Below are positions 33,560-40,909 of a DNA stretch of 64,000 bases, piece by piece. Made by a program: the position numbers and the translations under genes. The stretch is from G965197715 sp965247615 (GTDB lineage Bacteria; Chloroflexota; Dehalococcoidia; Lucifugimonadales; UBA1127): assembly GCA_965247615.1 (NCBI GenBank), contig OZ252022.1, forward strand, positions 2,790,001-2,854,000, given 5' to 3'. The notes under the pieces are model-generated. The model saw nothing but the letters and a program-made list of their open reading frames with translations. It was not told the DNA's origin and did not search any database. The first letter of the stretch is position 1, and each line of letters begins with the position of its first letter.

Positions 33560-33595
33560 GTCGCTGGCGCGACGGCTTTGCGGGGGAGAGAGGGA
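33560..33595 (+). repeat. Dispersed GTCGCTGGCGCGAC repeat, copy 4
   Basis: GTCGCTGGCGCGACGGCTTT continues into GCGGGGGAGAGAGGG. It sits directly before the promoter of the MFS gene. Confidence 0.65.
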
Positions 33596-33611
33596 GGGGC
33601 CGCTTCGCGCC

Positions 33612-33620
33612 TGCTATAAT
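33612..33620 (+). promoter_or_regulatory. Extended -10 promoter for the MFS gene
   Basis: TGCTATAAT has both the TG extension and a perfect -10 box, which can work without a -35 box; none is visible. CGGAGG follows about 20 bases downstream and the ATG is at 33658. Confidence 0.5.
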
Positions 33621-33657
33621 CCCAGGCGGCAGAGACGCGACGGAGGTCCTACGCGGC

Positions 33658-34974
33658 ATGTCCCTGGGCCCCACTGAATGCGGTCAGAAGACAGGCGGAC
33701 ACGCAGAGCCCGGGAGGACAAGGCCCGGGCTCTTTTACGGCTGGTGGATCGCGCTGGGAGGGTGCCTGGGCGCCGCGCTGATGTCGGCGACGGGCATCAG
33801 CGGCTTTGGGGTCTTCTTCCCCTTCCTGGAAGCGGAGTTCGGCTGGAGCCGTGCCGCGTTCTCTGGGGCGCTGTCCGTCTCCTTCGCGGAGGCGGGGCTG
33901 CTGGGCCCGGTAGAGGGGGCGCTCGTAGACCGCTGGGGCCCCCGGAGGACCGTTGTCTTTGGCGTGACCCTCATGGCGGTGGGGTTCCTGCTGTTCAGCC
34001 GGATCAACTCCCTGCTGGCCTTCTACCTGGTCCTCCTGCTCGGCGTGATCCTGGGTCAGGGCCTGGCAGTGCACGTCCCCATGACCGTGGCCCTGGCCAA
34101 CTGGTTCCGGCGGAAGCGCGGGTTGGCTTTCGCCGTGTACCGGGCGGGCTTCGGGATTGGGGGGTTCGCCATTCCGTTGCTCGGGGCGCTGCTGCTGGCT
34201 GTGGGCTGGCGCAACACGGCGGTGCTGCTGGGCATCGTCGCCATGGCGGTGGGCTATCCGCTCGCGTACATCGTGCGGCTGCGGCCGGAGGACCGAGGGG
34301 CGCTTCCGGACGGCGATGCACCGGGGCAGGCACGACCGCGAGGGCCGGCGTCCGCCGCGCCCGGCCAGTGGCCGGCGGAGCCTGTGTTGACGGTCGGCAT
34401 GGCCCTGCGGGCACGCGGATTCTGGCTGCTGGGCATCGCGGTGGGGCTCCGCGTGCTGGTCACGTCCGCGGTGCTGCTCCACTTCGTGGTCATGGTGGCG
34501 GACAGGGGTCTCAGTGTGTCCACGGCCAGCTTCCTCTTTGGCGTCCTGCTGGTCACGAGCATTCCCGGCCGCCTCCTGTTTGGCCTGCTCGGCGACACAC
34601 TGGACCGGCGGCTTCTCATGGTCGGCGCCATGGGCGTCCTGGGGGTCTCCACGCTGGTCATGAGCCAGGCCGCTGACATGCGGGTGTTCGTGCCGGCAAC
34701 GCTGGTCTATGCGCTGATGTTCGGAGGGTTGGCCGCCTCCGAGGATGCGCTGCGCGCCGACTTCTTTGGCCGTCACTCGTTTGGCACGATCATGGGCTTC
34801 AACCGCACGCTCCAGACGCTGGGCGCCGTCAGCGGGCCCGTAGCGGCGGGGGCCATTTACGACGCAACCCAGAGCTACGAGTTGGCCCTTCTGGGCTTCG
34901 CGGTGGTGGCATTCATTGGGATGGCATGCCTGCTGGCCGCTCGGCCTCCCCGATCGATGGCTCCCGCCGCCTGA
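33658..34974 (+). CDS. MFS transporter, monocarboxylate/oxalate-formate antiporter-like
   Basis: The ATG at 33658 gives 438 residues; the longer open frame reads back into repeat DNA. After a hydrophilic leader come about twelve spans, beginning LFYGWWIALGGCLGAALMSA, a start typical of the OFA/MCT-type branch. The loop-2 motif DRWGPRRTVVFGVTLMAVGF is a good MFS motif A. FRRKRGLAFAVYRAGFGIGG is the conserved region before span 5, and the loop-8 repeat is GRLLFGLLGDTLDRRLLM. Substrate is probably a small organic anion, by family only. It sits in the inner membrane. Confidence 0.85.
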   Translation: MSLGPTECGQKTGGHAEPGRTRPGLFYGWWIALGGCLGAALMSATGISGFGVFFPFLEAEFGWSRAAFSGALSVSFAEAGLLGPVEGALVDRWGPRRTVVFGVTLMAVGFLLFSRINSLLAFYLVLLLGVILGQGLAVHVPMTVALANWFRRKRGLAFAVYRAGFGIGGFAIPLLGALLLAVGWRNTAVLLGIVAMAVGYPLAYIVRLRPEDRGALPDGDAPGQARPRGPASAAPGQWPAEPVLTVGMALRARGFWLLGIAVGLRVLVTSAVLLHFVVMVADRGLSVSTASFLFGVLLVTSIPGRLLFGLLGDTLDRRLLMVGAMGVLGVSTLVMSQAADMRVFVPATLVYALMFGGLAASEDALRADFFGRHSFGTIMGFNRTLQTLGAVSGPVAAGAIYDATQSYELALLGFAVVAFIGMACLLAARPPRSMAPAA

Positions 34975-35043
34975 GCAACAGGCCGGGGGCGCCGGGGCGT
35001 GAGGGTATATACTCTGAGCAGAACGGTTTAAGGAGTTCCCCTC

Positions 35044-35784
35044 GTGGTGAAGATTCCCCAAGAGCCAGGGGCCAAGGCAAGCTACGTCGGAGAGATGTTT
35101 GGGCGCATTGCGGGGCGCTACGACCGCATGAATACCCTTATGACGGCGGGCCGGGACCGCGCGTGGCGACGGAGGGCTGTCCGGGCGGCGAGACCACCTC
35201 CGGACGGGGTAGCTCTGGACGTGGGCTGCGGCACTGGGGACCTCGCCTTGGAGCTTGCCCGATACCCGCTGCACACCGTGGTGGGAGTGGACCTGGCGGC
35301 GCCCATGGTACGTCTGGGGCAGCGCAAGGTTGCGGCGGCCGGTTGTGGGGAACGGGTACATCTGGGGCTGGGAGATGCCACGAGCCTCCCTTTTCCGTCC
35401 GGCGTCTTCGACTGCGTCGTCACGGGCTTCGCGCTGCGCAACGTCGCGGACCTCCCTGGTGCGCTTGGGGAGCTGGCGCGGGTGGCGAAGCCCGGGGGAC
35501 GGGTCGTATCGCTGGAGATCTTCCCCTGGCGTTCGGGGCCCCTGGCGCCGCTGGTCCAGCTCTATTTCCGCCGGGTGATGCCGCTCCTAGGTGCTCTTGT
35601 GGCTGGAGACAAGGAAGCGTACACCTATTTGCCGACGTCGGTTGACAGCTTCGTGACGCCCGGCAAGCTGGCGCAACTGATGGGGGAGGCGGGGCTCCGA
35701 GAGGTGGGGTTCGCGATGCTGGCGCTGGGGACGGTGGCGATACACTGGGGCATCGCGGACAAAGGAGCGCCAAGGAAGAGCTGA
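35044..35784 (+). CDS. ubiE: Demethylmenaquinone/ubiquinone methyltransferase
   Basis: This 246-residue methylase completes menaquinone (or ubiquinone) synthesis using SAM. It has the family opening VGEMFGRIAGRYDRMNTLMT, motif I ALDVGCGTGDLALELA, the signature FDCVVTGFALRNVADLPGAL and the C-terminal YLPTSVDSFVTPGKLAQLMG. A GTG start follows AAGGAG by 9 bases. Since such bacteria generally use menaquinone, menG is the likely role. The arsC gene follows 12 bp later. Confidence 0.93.
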   Translation: MVKIPQEPGAKASYVGEMFGRIAGRYDRMNTLMTAGRDRAWRRRAVRAARPPPDGVALDVGCGTGDLALELARYPLHTVVGVDLAAPMVRLGQRKVAAAGCGERVHLGLGDATSLPFPSGVFDCVVTGFALRNVADLPGALGELARVAKPGGRVVSLEIFPWRSGPLAPLVQLYFRRVMPLLGALVAGDKEAYTYLPTSVDSFVTPGKLAQLMGEAGLREVGFAMLALGTVAIHWGIADKGAPRKS

Positions 35785-35796
35785 GTACTAGAGGCC

Positions 35797-36234
35797 ATGA
35801 AGCAAGCCCTCTTCGTCTGTGTGCACAATTCCGGCCGGAGCCGGATGGCGGAGGCCGTCTTCAACCACTTGGCCCAAGGCCGGGCCAGGGCCGAGTCGGC
35901 CGGAACGATTCCCGGGGACGCGGTGCAACCGGGGGTGATTCAGGTCATGGCTGAGCTGGGGTTGGACCTCCGGAGCCGCCGCCCCAAGGTCCTCACTGAA
36001 GAGCAGGCAGCACGGGCGGACCGGACCATCACCATGGGATGCAGCACGGAGGCGTGTCCGGTGTTCATCGAGCCCGGCGCGGACTGGGGCCTGACGGACC
36101 CTCGGGGTCTACCGGTGGAGGAGGTGCGCCGCGTGCGGGACGAGGTCATCGAGAAGGTCTCACATCTGCTGCGGGAGATGCGGGTCCCGGTGCCGGGAGA
36201 GCCTTTTGGCGCACGAGCAGGGAGGGATTCATGA
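35797..36234 (+). CDS. arsC: Arsenate reductase / low-molecular-weight phosphatase-like protein
   Basis: This 145-residue protein is of the thioredoxin-coupled ArsC type. The P-loop FVCVHNSGRSRMAEAVFNHL has nucleophile Cys8, and the two further cysteines lie in MGCSTEACPVF (Cys82 and Cys87), close to the Cys10/82/89 arrangement of the Staphylococcus aureus enzyme. The general-acid aspartate is in WGLTDPRG. It reduces arsenate to arsenite. No arsenite pump or ArsR is nearby. Its stop overlaps the ATG of the VOC gene (ATGA). Confidence 0.87.
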   Translation: MKQALFVCVHNSGRSRMAEAVFNHLAQGRARAESAGTIPGDAVQPGVIQVMAELGLDLRSRRPKVLTEEQAARADRTITMGCSTEACPVFIEPGADWGLTDPRGLPVEEVRRVRDEVIEKVSHLLREMRVPVPGEPFGARAGRDS

Positions 36235-36638
36235 AGGTCATAGGGATGGACCACATTGTGCTGCGGGTGCGCGACAGGGAAGAGTCGCTGCGCTTCTACG
36301 GCGACATCCTGGGGCTGGAGAAGCTGCGAGCCGAGGAGTGGCGCGAGGGCAAGGTGGGCTTTCCATCGGTGCGGGTGTCGGAGGGCACCATCATCGACCT
36401 CATGGAGCAGGCGCCCGAGGCCGTGGAGCCGGGTCGGGCCCCGGGCCGCAACCTGGACCACTTCTGCCTGGTCGTTGCGCGGGAGGCGTGGGACGGCTAC
36501 ATAGATGAGCTCCAACGCGCCGGCGCCGCGCCGATGGAAGAGCCGAAGTCGCGCTGGGGCGCTCGAGGCCGAGGCGTCTCCATATACATCCACGACCCCG
36601 ACGGCAACGAGATTGAGCTGAAGACGTACACCGACTGA
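36231..36638 (+). CDS. Glyoxalase/VOC-superfamily protein
   Basis: This 135-residue protein has two paired beta-alpha-beta-beta-beta modules: MKVIGMDHIVLRVRDREESL with FYGDILGLEKL, and NLDHFCLVVAREAWDGYIDE with YIHDPDGNEIELKTY. His8 (DHIVL), the second-module histidine (LDHFC) and the glutamate in DGNEIEL are likely metal ligands. VOC proteins isomerise, cleave or sequester small molecules, and some are arsenic resistance lyases or antibiotic-binding proteins. Translational coupling with arsC suggests, without proof, a link to arsenic detoxification. GGAGGG lies 6 bases before the ATG. Confidence 0.8.
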   Translation: MKVIGMDHIVLRVRDREESLRFYGDILGLEKLRAEEWREGKVGFPSVRVSEGTIIDLMEQAPEAVEPGRAPGRNLDHFCLVVAREAWDGYIDELQRAGAAPMEEPKSRWGARGRGVSIYIHDPDGNEIELKTYTD

Positions 36639-36732
36639 CTATCGGCGCCCTGCGGCAGGGAGCCGTGCTGGCAAGCCCTTTTCGGCGGCTCTGCACGGGG
36701 GTCGGCCAGAGGCGGGGGTCTCGATGCCCAGC

Positions 36733-36761
36733 TTGAAGCCCTATCTGGGCTTTGCTACACT
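36733..36761 (+). promoter_or_regulatory. Sigma-70 promoter for gatC-gatA
   Basis: TTGAAG (36733-36738), a 17-bp spacer and TACACT (36756-36761) with an upstream TG make a good match. The start would be near 36768, about 28 bases before the gatC ATG. Confidence 0.6.
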
Positions 36762-36795
36762 GCCGTAAGCGCCCATTCCGTGTCGCGAGGTCGTC

Positions 36796-37083
36796 ATGCC
36801 CCTGAGCCGTGAAGAGGTCCTCCACGTGGCATCCCTGTGCCGGATTCATCTTACCGCGGAGGAGATAGCGCGGCTTCAGCAGCAGCTGTCCGACATCCTG
36901 GAACAGTTCGAGGTGCTTCAGGAGGTGGCCACGGAGGGCGTGGTCCCGGAGAACCACGCCGCGCGGTCCACGGTGATGCGCCCGGATGTTTCCGGGGCGT
37001 CCGCGCGCAGGGACGACGTGCTGGCCAACGCCCCCGACCAGGAAGGGGAGTTCTTCCGCATCCAGGCCGTGCTGGAGGAGTAG
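36796..37083 (+). CDS. gatC: Glutamyl-tRNA(Gln)/aspartyl-tRNA(Asn) amidotransferase subunit C
   Basis: This 95-residue subunit stabilises the GatA-GatB transamidase. It has the usual LSREEVLHVASLCRIHLTAE start, the helix LQQQLSDILEQFEVLQEV, and the C-terminal VLANAPDQEGEFFRIQAVLE, which is the strongest family signature. gatA starts 2 bases after its stop, so they are co-translated. gatB is not in the window. Confidence 0.95.
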   Translation: MPLSREEVLHVASLCRIHLTAEEIARLQQQLSDILEQFEVLQEVATEGVVPENHAARSTVMRPDVSGASARRDDVLANAPDQEGEFFRIQAVLEE

Positions 37084-37085
37084 GA

Positions 37086-38543
37086 ATGGACCTCTTCCAT
37101 CTGACGGTTCACGAGGCGCGCGACCTTCTCCAGCGCGGCGAGACGAGCTCCGTGGATCTCACGGAAGCCGTGTTGGACCGCGTGCGGAGCGTAGAGCCCG
37201 AGTTGCAGGCCTACCTTACGGTAACGGAGGAGCGGGCCCGGGACGACGCCCGCCGCGCCGACGAGGTCCTGCGGCAGGGCCGTGGCAGTGCCCTGACGGG
37301 CATTCCGATGCAGATCAAGGACCTCATCTGCACACAGGGGATCCCCACGACGTGCGCATCGCGGATGCTGGAAGGGTTCGTGCCCATCTACGATGCCACG
37401 GTGATGGAGCGGCTCATGGCGGAGTCGCCGGTGCTGGTCGGCAAGGGAAACATGGACGAGTTCGCGATGGGGTCGTCCACGGAGAACTCGGCGTTCCACG
37501 TTACGCGGAACCCCTGGAACCTGGAGCGGGTGCCGGGCGGGAGCAGCGGCGGGGGAGCAGCGGCGGTTGCGGCCGGGGAGTGCCTCTTCGCCCTGGGCAG
37601 CGACACCGGGGGGAGCATCCGGCAGCCGGCGTCCCTATGCGGCATCACGGGGTTCAAGCCCACCTACGGGCTGGTGAGCCGCTTTGGGCTTGTGGCCTTC
37701 GCGAGCTCCCTTGACCAGATTGGCCCGCTGACCAAGGACGTGGAGGACTGCGCCCTGGTGCTGAACGCCATTGCGGGCCACGACCCGCGGGACTCCACGT
37801 CCATCCCCGGCGGCGCGCCCGACTACACCCGTGCGCTGGAGGCGGACGTCAAGGGGCTGCGGTTGGGGGTGCCCCGGGAGCTCTTCGGGGAGGGAATCGA
37901 GCCCGAAGTGGAGACCGCAGTACGCCAGTCCATCTCCGTGCTGGAAGGGCTGGGGGCGAGGGTGGAGGAGTGCTCTCTCCCGATGAGCCGGTACTCGCTG
38001 GCGGTGTACTACATCGTGGCGCCGTCCGAGTGTTCGGCCAATCTGGCTCGCTACGACGGGGTCAAGTACGGGTTTGCGTACGCGGGGGCGCCGAGCATGT
38101 GGGAGACGCTGGAGATGACGCGGGCAGGGGGATTCGGCCCGGAGGTGAAGCGGCGGGTCATGCTGGGCACGCACGCCCTGTCGTCCGGGTACTACGATGC
38201 GTACTATCTGAAGGCGCAGAAGGTGCGCACGCTGATCCGCCGTGAGATGGCGGAGGCTTTCGAGCGCTTCGACGCGCTGGTCACGCCGACCTCGCCGACG
38301 GTGGCGTTCAAGCTGGGCGAGCGCATGGCGGACCCGGTTGCGATGTACAAGAGCGACATCTGCACGCTGCCGGTGAACATCGCGGGGACGCCGGCCATCT
38401 CGGTGCCGTGCGGTTTTTCGAACGCGGGCCTTCCCATCGGCCTCCAGATCATGGGCAAGCACCTGGGCGAAGAGACGCTGCTGCGCATCGGCTACACGTA
38501 CCAGCAGGCCACGGACTGGCACACGCGCCGGGCTGCCGTGTAG
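37086..38543 (+). CDS. gatA: Glutamyl-tRNA(Gln)/aspartyl-tRNA(Asn) amidotransferase subunit A
   Basis: This 485-residue amidase-signature enzyme releases ammonia from glutamine for conversion of misacylated Glu-tRNA-Gln or Asp-tRNA-Asn. It shows the Ser-cisSer-Lys triad parts: the lysine in GIPMQIKDLICTQGIPTTCA, the serine-rich VPGGSSGGGAAAVAAG and GSDTGGSIRQPASLCG. GFKPTYGLVSRFGLVAFASS follows. The start at 37086 is 2 bases after the gatC stop. The gene ends just before the restriction-modification cassette. Confidence 0.96.
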   Translation: MDLFHLTVHEARDLLQRGETSSVDLTEAVLDRVRSVEPELQAYLTVTEERARDDARRADEVLRQGRGSALTGIPMQIKDLICTQGIPTTCASRMLEGFVPIYDATVMERLMAESPVLVGKGNMDEFAMGSSTENSAFHVTRNPWNLERVPGGSSGGGAAAVAAGECLFALGSDTGGSIRQPASLCGITGFKPTYGLVSRFGLVAFASSLDQIGPLTKDVEDCALVLNAIAGHDPRDSTSIPGGAPDYTRALEADVKGLRLGVPRELFGEGIEPEVETAVRQSISVLEGLGARVEECSLPMSRYSLAVYYIVAPSECSANLARYDGVKYGFAYAGAPSMWETLEMTRAGGFGPEVKRRVMLGTHALSSGYYDAYYLKAQKVRTLIRREMAEAFERFDALVTPTSPTVAFKLGERMADPVAMYKSDICTLPVNIAGTPAISVPCGFSNAGLPIGLQIMGKHLGEETLLRIGYTYQQATDWHTRRAAV

Positions 38544-38579
38544 GAGGGGCGATTGCTCAGAATCGAGCGCGAGGCATAG

Positions 38580-38608
38580 TTGACCAGCGAAGATCTAGGG
38601 CATATAAG
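38580..38608 (+). promoter_or_regulatory. Sigma-70 promoter of the restriction-modification cassette
   Basis: TTGACC (38580-38585), exactly 17 bp, and TATAAG (38603-38608) form a strong promoter 40 bases before the methyltransferase start. It lies at the left border of the AT-richer cassette. Confidence 0.65.
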
Positions 38609-38611
38609 ATT

Positions 38612-38631
38612 AGGAGCAACGAAAGGCTCCT
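38612..38631 (+). promoter_or_regulatory. Hairpin in the 5' leader of the methyltransferase gene
   Basis: AGGAGC, an 8-base loop AACGAAAG, and GCTCCT form a perfect 6-bp inverted repeat just at the predicted start of transcription. It could be a binding site for autoregulation or a leader RNA hairpin. Confidence 0.45.
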
Positions 38632-38648
38632 GAAGACAGAGGTAGCTC

Positions 38649-39785
38649 TTGAATGGACAGTTTGCCGCATTTCCACGTGTCGCGGAGTTCTTTGCCGGCA
38701 TCGGCTTGGTGCGAATGGCATTGGACCAAGAAGGTTGCAGAGTAGTCTTCGCGAACGACATTAGCGAGACCAAGCGGAGCATCTATCAAGCGAACTTCGG
38801 CGCCGACGAATTCTACTGCGCCGACATCAGAGATGTGAGTGCTCCGAATATTCCCGACATAGACATTGCGACTGCGTCCTTTCCCTGCACCGATCTCTCC
38901 GTGGCTGGAAACCGAGCAGGACTGGACGGTGAAGAATCAAGCTTGGTCCGGGAATTCCTCCGCATCCTGGTGGAGATGAGAGCGCATAAGCCAAAAGTTG
39001 TCCTTCTCGAAAACGTTATTGGACTTGCGACGTCACGAGGCGGTGAGGACTTGGCTGAAGCCATCGCGAGTCTGAACGAATTGGGATATACCTGTGACCT
39101 ATTGATGGTAGATGCACGGTGGTTTGTCGCACAGAGTAGACCTCGGCTTTTTGTGATTGCATCGTTGCCGATCTTGGCCGAAACGAGTGATTGGGCAACC
39201 TCGCGGCTGCGCCCACCTTGGGTTGGAAAGTTCGTGGGGGACCATCCCAATCTATGGATGCAGGCTGCGAAACTCCCCGATCCTCCTCAAAGTGACATCT
39301 CTCTCGTTGACTTCGTGGAGCAGCTTCCTCCTGACAACGATCTATGGTGGGACGTTCCGAAACTCGGAGGATTTCTCACGAGTTTGTCGCCTATTCAGGC
39401 TGAGCGTCTTGAAGCACTCCGACGATCCGACAAGTTGACAGTTGCCACGGCATATCGAAGAACGCGACGGGGCAAACCGATGTGGGAGATTCGATCGGAC
39501 AATATTGCTGGCTGTCTACGCACTGGCAGGGGTGGATCAAGCAGACAAGCTCTGGTACAAGTTGGGCAAGGCAGCGTGAGCGTGAGATGGATGACTGCAC
39601 GGGAATACGCGCGGTTGCAGGGCGCGCCAGATATCAGTTTCGGGGATACAACTGAGGCCCAAGCCCGGTTTGCCCTAGGGGATGCTGTGTGTGTGCCAGC
39701 AGTAGCCTGGCTTGCCCAGAACTATATGGTCCCGCTAGCCAGCAATTCGTTGGCTGCGGCGTATACGGTACACGTTTATGGTTGA
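38649..39785 (+). CDS. DNA (cytosine-5-)-methyltransferase of a type II R-M system
   Basis: This 378-residue C5 methylase has the ten-motif order: motif I VAEFFAGIGLVRMALDQEG, motif IV ATASFPCTDLSVAGNRAGL with catalytic Cys80, motif VI VVLLENVIGL, and motif VIII FVAQSRPRLFVIA. A target-recognition region follows (YRRTRRGKPMWEIRSDNIAG), then motif IX WMTAREYARLQGAPD and motif X ALGDAVCVPAVAWLAQN. It starts at a TTG (38649) after AGAGG. It overlaps the GIY-YIG nuclease gene by 8 bases. It protects host DNA against that nuclease. Codon use is AT-richer than in gatA and sucD, which suggests acquisition. The recognition sequence cannot be read from the protein. Confidence 0.93.
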   Translation: MNGQFAAFPRVAEFFAGIGLVRMALDQEGCRVVFANDISETKRSIYQANFGADEFYCADIRDVSAPNIPDIDIATASFPCTDLSVAGNRAGLDGEESSLVREFLRILVEMRAHKPKVVLLENVIGLATSRGGEDLAEAIASLNELGYTCDLLMVDARWFVAQSRPRLFVIASLPILAETSDWATSRLRPPWVGKFVGDHPNLWMQAAKLPDPPQSDISLVDFVEQLPPDNDLWWDVPKLGGFLTSLSPIQAERLEALRRSDKLTVATAYRRTRRGKPMWEIRSDNIAGCLRTGRGGSSRQALVQVGQGSVSVRWMTAREYARLQGAPDISFGDTTEAQARFALGDAVCVPAVAWLAQNYMVPLASNSLAAAYTVHVYG

Positions 39786-40464
39786 TAGGCGACCAGTTGA
39801 GCCCCCGCATGAAGTACAAGCAATTCGGGCTGAATTGGATCGTGCCCTAAATCTCCAGGATTCTAATGGGAAGCGCGTGGGCGATGCCAAGTATGGGATA
39901 TATGCATTCTACGACTACGACGGCGAGCCTATATATGTTGGGCAAACCTATGAACGGCTCAGGGTACGAATTAGGCGGCATCTAACGAACCAACGGACAG
40001 ACGCTGTAGCAATGAATGTCCTCGATCCTTTTGAAGTAGCTGAGATTGTGATGTGGCCGTTCTGGGAGTTGGAGAGTGTAGGGAGGAGCACTACCAAAGA
40101 AACGTTGAATTCTGCCGAATACACCGTCTTTCAGCAGCTTCTGCAGCAATCCGTCTTTATGGCTGTTTTGAATGAGGTTCCAGTTGCGCCCGCTCCTGTC
40201 CTAAAGCTGCCAGAGTCAGTGCGCGCAAGAATCGTTCCGGACCAGGTTTTTGAACGGCGCATTCATCCGGACATTCGGATAGCAAGGCGTGCAAATACGA
40301 TAGCGCGACTCGCTCAAGTCATCAGTGAACGGGCGGTGCGGCCTGGCCTTCGACAGACCCTACTCACGCAAGCCCGCAGGCTTGAACATCTGGCGGAGCG
40401 TCGTCTAGGTGAGGTTGGGGGCCCTCCGGCGCCAGGCGAGGCAGGAGAATTGGAGAACGAGTAG
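39778..40464 (+). CDS. GIY-YIG restriction endonuclease, Eco29kI-like
   Basis: This 228-residue protein has a GIY-YIG nuclease core: YGIYAFYDYDGEPIYVGQTY gives GIY at 40-42 and YVG at 53-55. RLRVRIRRHL supplies Arg64 and His68, and LNSAEYTVFQQLL supplies Glu114. The order Tyr, Tyr, Arg, His four residues later, Glu matches the active site known for Eco29kI (Tyr49, Tyr76, Arg104, His108, Glu142). That, plus overlap with a C5-methyltransferase gene and a following vsr, makes a type II restriction enzyme the best call; a homing or repair nuclease is less likely. The C-terminal 70 residues (ERRIHPDIRIARRANTIARL onward) are helical and arginine-rich. Confidence 0.8.
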   Translation: MVDRRPVEPPHEVQAIRAELDRALNLQDSNGKRVGDAKYGIYAFYDYDGEPIYVGQTYERLRVRIRRHLTNQRTDAVAMNVLDPFEVAEIVMWPFWELESVGRSTTKETLNSAEYTVFQQLLQQSVFMAVLNEVPVAPAPVLKLPESVRARIVPDQVFERRIHPDIRIARRANTIARLAQVISERAVRPGLRQTLLTQARRLEHLAERRLGEVGGPPAPGEAGELENE

Positions 40465-40902
40465 GTGCCTGACTCCCTGGCTTCTGCGGATAAAGTGTCG
40501 AAAGCTACCAGAAGCTGGATTATGTCCCGAGTGCACTCAAAGGACACTTCCCCTGAGATCGCCACAAGAAAGGCGCTTCACGCCGCGGGTTTCCGCTTTA
40601 GGTTGCACAGGAATGATCTGCCTGGCAAACCTGACATTGTGCTGCCAAGATACAGAGTCGCAGTAATGGTCCATGGTTGTCTATGGCACGGGCACAAATG
40701 CAAACGCTTTCGTTGGCCAGTAGCCAACGCTTCATATTGGAGGAGCAAGATTGAGCGAACGATAAAGCGGGACGCGGCTAACTCTGCTGTCCTACAGCAG
40801 AGAGGCTGGATCGTGAAGGTAGTATGGGATTGTCAGCTAGGGGAGGGCATTTCGACTCTGCTTGACGAGTTAGAAGATGTCAGAACAACGACATTAGCCT
40901 AG
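40465..40902 (+). CDS. vsr: Very short patch repair endonuclease Vsr
   Basis: This 145-residue nuclease nicks beside T:G mismatches created by deamination of 5-methylcytosine. It shows RSWIMSRVHSKDTSPEIATR, FRFRLHRNDLPGKPDIVLPR with the catalytic aspartate, and MVHGCLWHGHKCKRFRWPVA with zinc-binding Cys/His. RDAANSAVLQQRGWIVKVVWDC follows, in separate blocks. It begins with a GTG immediately after the stop of the nuclease gene. Its presence fits the C5-type methylation by the first gene of the cassette. Confidence 0.94.
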   Translation: MPDSLASADKVSKATRSWIMSRVHSKDTSPEIATRKALHAAGFRFRLHRNDLPGKPDIVLPRYRVAVMVHGCLWHGHKCKRFRWPVANASYWRSKIERTIKRDAANSAVLQQRGWIVKVVWDCQLGEGISTLLDELEDVRTTTLA

Positions 40903-40909
40903 CTTATCG

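Noticed and set aside
32814..33674. Minus-strand frames in the repeat-rich gap, including one starting MEAVLLRRRAAMVLFRGCNA
   Set aside because: They read through the palindromic repeats (giving the tell-tale FPRRRESR translation), change composition along their length and lack ribosome sites and family resemblance.
33649..35361. 570-codon minus-strand frame opposite the MFS and ubiE genes
   Set aside because: Histidine/glutamine/proline-rich shadow with no motifs; both genes on the plus strand are certain.
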